A stretch of DNA of 16,455 nucleotides from Planctomycetota bacterium (GTDB taxonomy: Bacteria > Planctomycetota > Planctomycetia > Planctomycetales > Planctomycetaceae). The notes below the pieces were generated by a model. The model did not search any database and was not told where the DNA came from. It saw nothing but the letters and a program-made list of their open reading frames with translations. The first letter of the stretch is position 1. Every line of letters starts with the position of its first letter. Shown here piece by piece: positions 14,261 to 16,455 of the stretch. The translations under genes were made by a program, and so were the position numbers. The stretch covers positions 1-16,455 of the forward strand of contig JAJRTM010000181.1 in NCBI GenBank assembly GCA_024278285.1. Reading direction: 5' to 3'.

Positions 14261-14869
14261 ATGCCCGAGAGTAACATCGAATACCTTCTGGGAACTCCTG
14301 AAGAAAAACGTGATGAAGCAGCAGTGCTTTATGAAACGGCGTTCGGGCAAAAGTTTTCGATGGCTATTGCTTCGCAGGCGGATCGGGTGAATTTAATCTC
14401 ACAGGCGTTTCTATTGAAGTTTTCAATCGCTGCGATAAGCAACGGTCAACTTGTTGGCATTGCTGGCTTCCAGACTGAAAGCGGTTCTCTCACGGGCGGA
14501 ATGAATTATCGGCAACTCATTTCACAACTCGGATTTATTCGAGGCAACCGGGCAGCAATTCTCTTCAGCTTGTATGAACGAAAACCGGTCCCTGGAGAAC
14601 TGTTGATGGATGGGATCGCAGTCGCCTCCAAGATGCGTGGCAAGGGGATTGGAACACGTTTACTCGAAGAACTTTTTGCTCATGCCAGGCGAGAACAGTT
14701 CGAGCAAATTCGTCTGGATGTAATTGATACCAACCGACAAGCCAGAAAGCTTTATGAACGAAACGGCTTTATTGAAACAAAGACAGAGCATTTCGGTTAC
14801 TTAAGATGGCTGCTCGGATTTGGCGCTTCAACAACGATGGTTTACAAGTTACCGCCAATAGAGGCATAG
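14261..14869 (+). CDS. GNAT family N-acetyltransferase
   Basis: This 202-residue soluble protein matches the GNAT fold. The acetyl-CoA binding motif A is clear: GIAVASKMRGKGIGTRLL at about 118-135, with R126-G127-K128-G129-I130-G131 as the pyrophosphate-binding turn. Motif B follows as RLDVIDTNRQARKLYERNGF at 151-170, in which the tyrosine and N-G-F are usual. The substrate cannot be told: GNAT enzymes acetylate antibiotics, amino acids, ribosomal proteins or polyamines. The N-terminal 110 residues are longer than a minimal GNAT and may form the acceptor site. The ATG directly follows a 45-bp repeat and has no ribosome site, so translation may be leaderless or start differently. No partner genes are nearby. 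Confidence 0.88.
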   Translation: MPESNIEYLLGTPEEKRDEAAVLYETAFGQKFSMAIASQADRVNLISQAFLLKFSIAAISNGQLVGIAGFQTESGSLTGGMNYRQLISQLGFIRGNRAAILFSLYERKPVPGELLMDGIAVASKMRGKGIGTRLLEELFAHARREQFEQIRLDVIDTNRQARKLYERNGFIETKTEHFGYLRWLLGFGASTTMVYKLPPIEA

Positions 14870-14904
14870 TGCGTCGCTTTTCGCATTGCCTCTCATCGCC
14901 CCTG

Positions 14905-14910
14905 TATAAT
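14905..14910 (+). promoter_or_regulatory. Perfect TATAAT -10 box upstream of STAS-like gene
   Basis: TATAAT matches the -10 consensus exactly. A -35 match is weak (TTCGCA with a 19-base gap). A start near 14917 would give a leader of about 240 bases before the STAS-like ATG at 15159. Confidence 0.4.
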
Positions 14911-14942
14911 TCTGTTTGCATCCATCGTCTGTGATTCGCGTT

Positions 14943-15097
14943 GGCATCATCAGGACGCCCATGATGCCTTGATGCAACAGGTCTGAATGTTGCCCGCCAA
15001 GAACAGGCGGACGTAACTCGCATATACCACAGCACTTACATTACCCTTCGCCGGGAGCCCTCTTCACTGTTCTCCAGTGGCGCACCGCTTGCGTTAG
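14943..15097 (+). ncRNA. Candidate structured leader or small RNA
   Basis: Several perfect stems follow one another in the 289 bases between the GNAT and STAS-like genes: GGCATCAT/ATGATGCC (14943-14968), GCAACA/TGTTGC (14974-14993), CCGCC/GGCGG (14994-15010) and CACTG/CAGTG (15065-15079). The segment GATGCAACA (14971-14979) can pair instead with TGTTTGCATC upstream (14913-14922, one bulge), so two folds compete. No known RNA family was recognised. It may be a cis-acting leader or a separate RNA gene. Confidence 0.35.
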
Positions 15098-15158
15098 TTC
15101 TGTGTTGTCGTACTCACATCACACACGCAATCATCCATGTAGGGAGAGCAGTCGAGTC

Positions 15159-15626
15159 ATGCCACGAAAAAAACGCCAGCGAATCAGTCTTCATGAAGAT
15201 AATGGAACGGTCACTTTAGATATGGGGCCGATTGAAATTTGGGACGGGGCAGATTTGGCACTCCTTCGAGAAACGGTTTCTCGTTTGACGGAACAGGAAG
15301 ATAAAAAATCGCTTTGCTTTGCGATTTCACATGTGAAGTATGTGCCAAGTGGATTTTTTGGGATGCTGCTCGACTGCTATGATCGAGGCATCCAAATTCG
15401 ATTGCTCAGCCCGACGCATTATGTCACGGGGATGCTGTGGTTCCAGCGATTCTTTGCCAAGGCGGCAGAAGCTTCTACACAAGATTGCTATCAACTGCAT
15501 TCAGGACCAGAAGAAAATATCCCGCACGATCAGCCACTGCCCTGGGCAACGGAAGAAGATCAGGAAATCTGGGACGCGAACCAAGTCAAGCAACGTCCCA
15601 TGCTCACGACAGAACCTCACTCATAA
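15159..15626 (+). CDS. STAS-like domain protein, possible anti-sigma factor antagonist
   Basis: This is a 155-residue protein with a basic start (MPRKKRQR) and a domain at about 16-110 whose order resembles a STAS domain. It has a short strand (V-T-L-D), a helix, a hydrophobic strand SLCFAISHVKYVPSGFFG (51-68), then a helix with L-L-D-C-Y-D-R-G and a strand I-Q-I-R-L-L-S-P. In SpoIIAA-type proteins the residue phosphorylated by the partner kinase is a serine or threonine at this turn, and S64 here fits. The usual preceding aspartate is not present, and the match is from pattern alone, so confidence is moderate. The C-terminal 45 residues are acidic and proline-rich. The ATG at 15159 was chosen over an in-frame GTG 57 bases earlier because AGGGAG lies about 12 bases upstream and the extra residues look non-coding. 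It converges on a sigma-54 activator gene. Confidence 0.65.
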   Translation: MPRKKRQRISLHEDNGTVTLDMGPIEIWDGADLALLRETVSRLTEQEDKKSLCFAISHVKYVPSGFFGMLLDCYDRGIQIRLLSPTHYVTGMLWFQRFFAKAAEASTQDCYQLHSGPEENIPHDQPLPWATEEDQEIWDANQVKQRPMLTTEPHS

Positions 15627-15638
15627 AACGTAAGAGAC

Positions 15639-15681
15639 AAAAAAGCGAGCCAGGGAGTTTACTCCCTGGCTCGCTTTTTTT
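15639..15681. terminator. Bidirectional Rho-independent terminator
   Basis: A perfect 20-bp stem, left half AAAAAAGCGAGCCAGGGAGT (15639-15658) and its reverse complement (15661-15680), with A and T runs at the ends, so each strand shows a GC-rich stem followed by T residues. It lies between the converging STAS-like and sigma-54 activator genes and should stop both. The core GCGAGCC recalls the GGCGAGCC repeat family. Confidence 0.92.
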
Positions 15682-15696
15682 ATGAAAACTGGTTTC

Positions 15697-16455
15697 TTAA
15701 GCGTGGCAGGTTTCGTAAGAGATATCGAACTTTTTCATTTTCTTATACAATGTCGTTCGATTCACGCCGAGCATCTTGGCGGTTTCCTGGCGGTTCCAGC
15801 CGTTCGATTCGAGTGCTTCAATTAAAATCTGTCGCTCGGGATTAGCCAACGCCGACTTCAATGAGTTGCCGCCGAAGTGGGCGGGGACGGTTCCAACTTC
15901 AAGTTGCTTATGAATACTTTCTGGCAAATCGCTGGCAGTAATAATATTACTGTGACTTAACACAACGGCTCGCTCGATCACATTTACCAACTCGCGAACA
16001 TTACCCGGCCAACTGTATCGCTGCATGTATTGAATTGCTTCATCAGTGAATCCTTCAATGTTTTTGCCGTTTTGTTCGTTGAACTGCTTCAGGTAATGTT
16101 CGAGAAGCAGTGGGATGTCGCCAACTCGTTCCCGAAGAGGCGGCTGCGTTAACGAGATCACATTGATTCGGTAATACAAATCTTGCCTGAACTTTCCTTC
16201 TGCGACAAGTTGTTCGAGGTCTTCGTTTGTCGCCAGAACAAGTCTGCAATCAACCTTGTGCGTTTTATTTCCGCCGACTGGTTCGAATTCGTGATCTTGT
16301 AACACTCGCAGCAACTTTACTTGCAACTGAGGTGACGCGGTTGCAATTTCGTCGAGGAACAATGTGCCACCATCTGCCAGCAGAAATTTACCGACTTTAT
16401 CCTGAGAAGCTCCCGTGAATGCCCCCTGCACATGTCCGAATAATTCGCTTTCCAG
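15697..16455 (-). CDS. Sigma-54-dependent transcriptional activator, NtrC-type (N-terminus outside window)
   Basis: Only the last 252 residues are seen; the frame is open to the window edge at 16455. The visible part starts within the AAA+ domain with ELFGH and the GAFTGA loop (visible residues 11-16) that contacts sigma-54. Walker [10 protein letters not shown] is at 29-37, sensor I ATNEDLEQ is at about 75-82, and the LYYRIN and [13 protein letters not shown] segments follow. WPGNVREL (sensor II) is at about 149-156. A Fis-type helix-turn-helix is at about 208-240 ([19 protein letters not shown]). Such proteins open promoter complexes held by RNA polymerase with RpoN. Walker A and any receiver domain are beyond the edge, so whether it is a two-component response regulator cannot be told. 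The GTG at 16429-16431 lies inside the GAFTGA region and is not the start. Confidence 0.95.
   Translation of the reverse strand: MESELFGHVQGAFTGASQDKVGKFLLADGGTLFLDEIATASPQLQVKLLRVLQDHEFEPVGGNKTHKVDCRLVLATNEDLEQLVAEGKFRQDLYYRINVISLTQPPLRERVGDIPLLLEHYLKQFNEQNGKNIEGFTDEAIQYMQRYSWPGNVRELVNVIERAVVLSHSNIITASDLPESIHKQLEVGTVPAHFGGNSLKSALANPERQILIEALESNGWNRQETAKMLGVNRTTLYKKMKKFDISYETCHA

Noticed and set aside
14905..15100. 6S RNA, SRP RNA, tmRNA or RNase P RNA before the STAS-like gene
   Set aside because: A short GTGGCGCACCGC stretch recalls 6S RNA, but the ends do not pair and there is no large bulged duplex. The SRP GGAA/AGCAGCC loop and RNase P cores are also absent.
15102..15158. GTG start for the STAS-like protein, adding 19 residues
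   Set aside because: The ATG at 15159 has an AGGGAG upstream, and the extra residues are low quality and fall in the structured leader.
16055..16418. Open frames overlapping the sigma-54 activator in other frames
   Set aside because: They lie in the region encoding GAFTGA, Walker B and other conserved motifs and have no features of their own.

Overview
The window reads like a chromosomal segment of a Planctomycetota bacterium, most likely order Planctomycetales. This rests on the very long SecA, a membrane protein at 12153-12989 of a type I associate with planctomycetes, a secreted HExxH peptidase, Kdo transferase (a Gram-negative outer membrane gene), and many short palindromic repeats between genes. 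The genus is not determined and no database comparison was possible.

Left part (1-4554): pgsA (+) ends one base from a three-gene minus-strand cluster, read as haem-binding membrane protein, acpS, then a LolD-like ABC ATPase, with gaps of only 5-6 nt. Upstream of that cluster is a gene-poor stretch (2285-2664) with an 11-G run, a strong hairpin and a possible minus-strand terminator. Then come a small AT-rich membrane ORF and an exported gluzincin-type metallopeptidase, both minus strand.

Middle part (4555-12066): secA, waaA and metK, all plus strand and separated by repeat-filled spacers. SecA has normal motor motifs and a C-terminal zinc motif, but its helical region is enlarged by about 300 residues holding five W-centred repeats. 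The 741-nt spacer between secA and waaA carries at least five different palindromic repeat families, apparently nested in one another.

Right part (12067-16455): a conserved-looking four-helix membrane protein, an exported parvulin-type prolyl isomerase, a GNAT acetyltransferase, a STAS-like protein preceded by a structured leader, a perfect bidirectional terminator, and the C-terminal part of a sigma-54 activator running off the right edge on the minus strand.

Most genes are housekeeping or envelope functions: phospholipid, fatty acid carrier and LPS synthesis, protein export, periplasmic folding and SAM supply. They look like independent units rather than one pathway. The least ordinary content lies between the genes. 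Several unrelated palindrome families share one plan, two hairpins facing each other as inverted copies (REPIN/BIME-like). One family keeps its stem while its bases change on both sides, and a 45-bp direct repeat (42/45 identical) sits immediately before two unrelated genes. No transposase, CRISPR array, tRNA or rRNA was seen.
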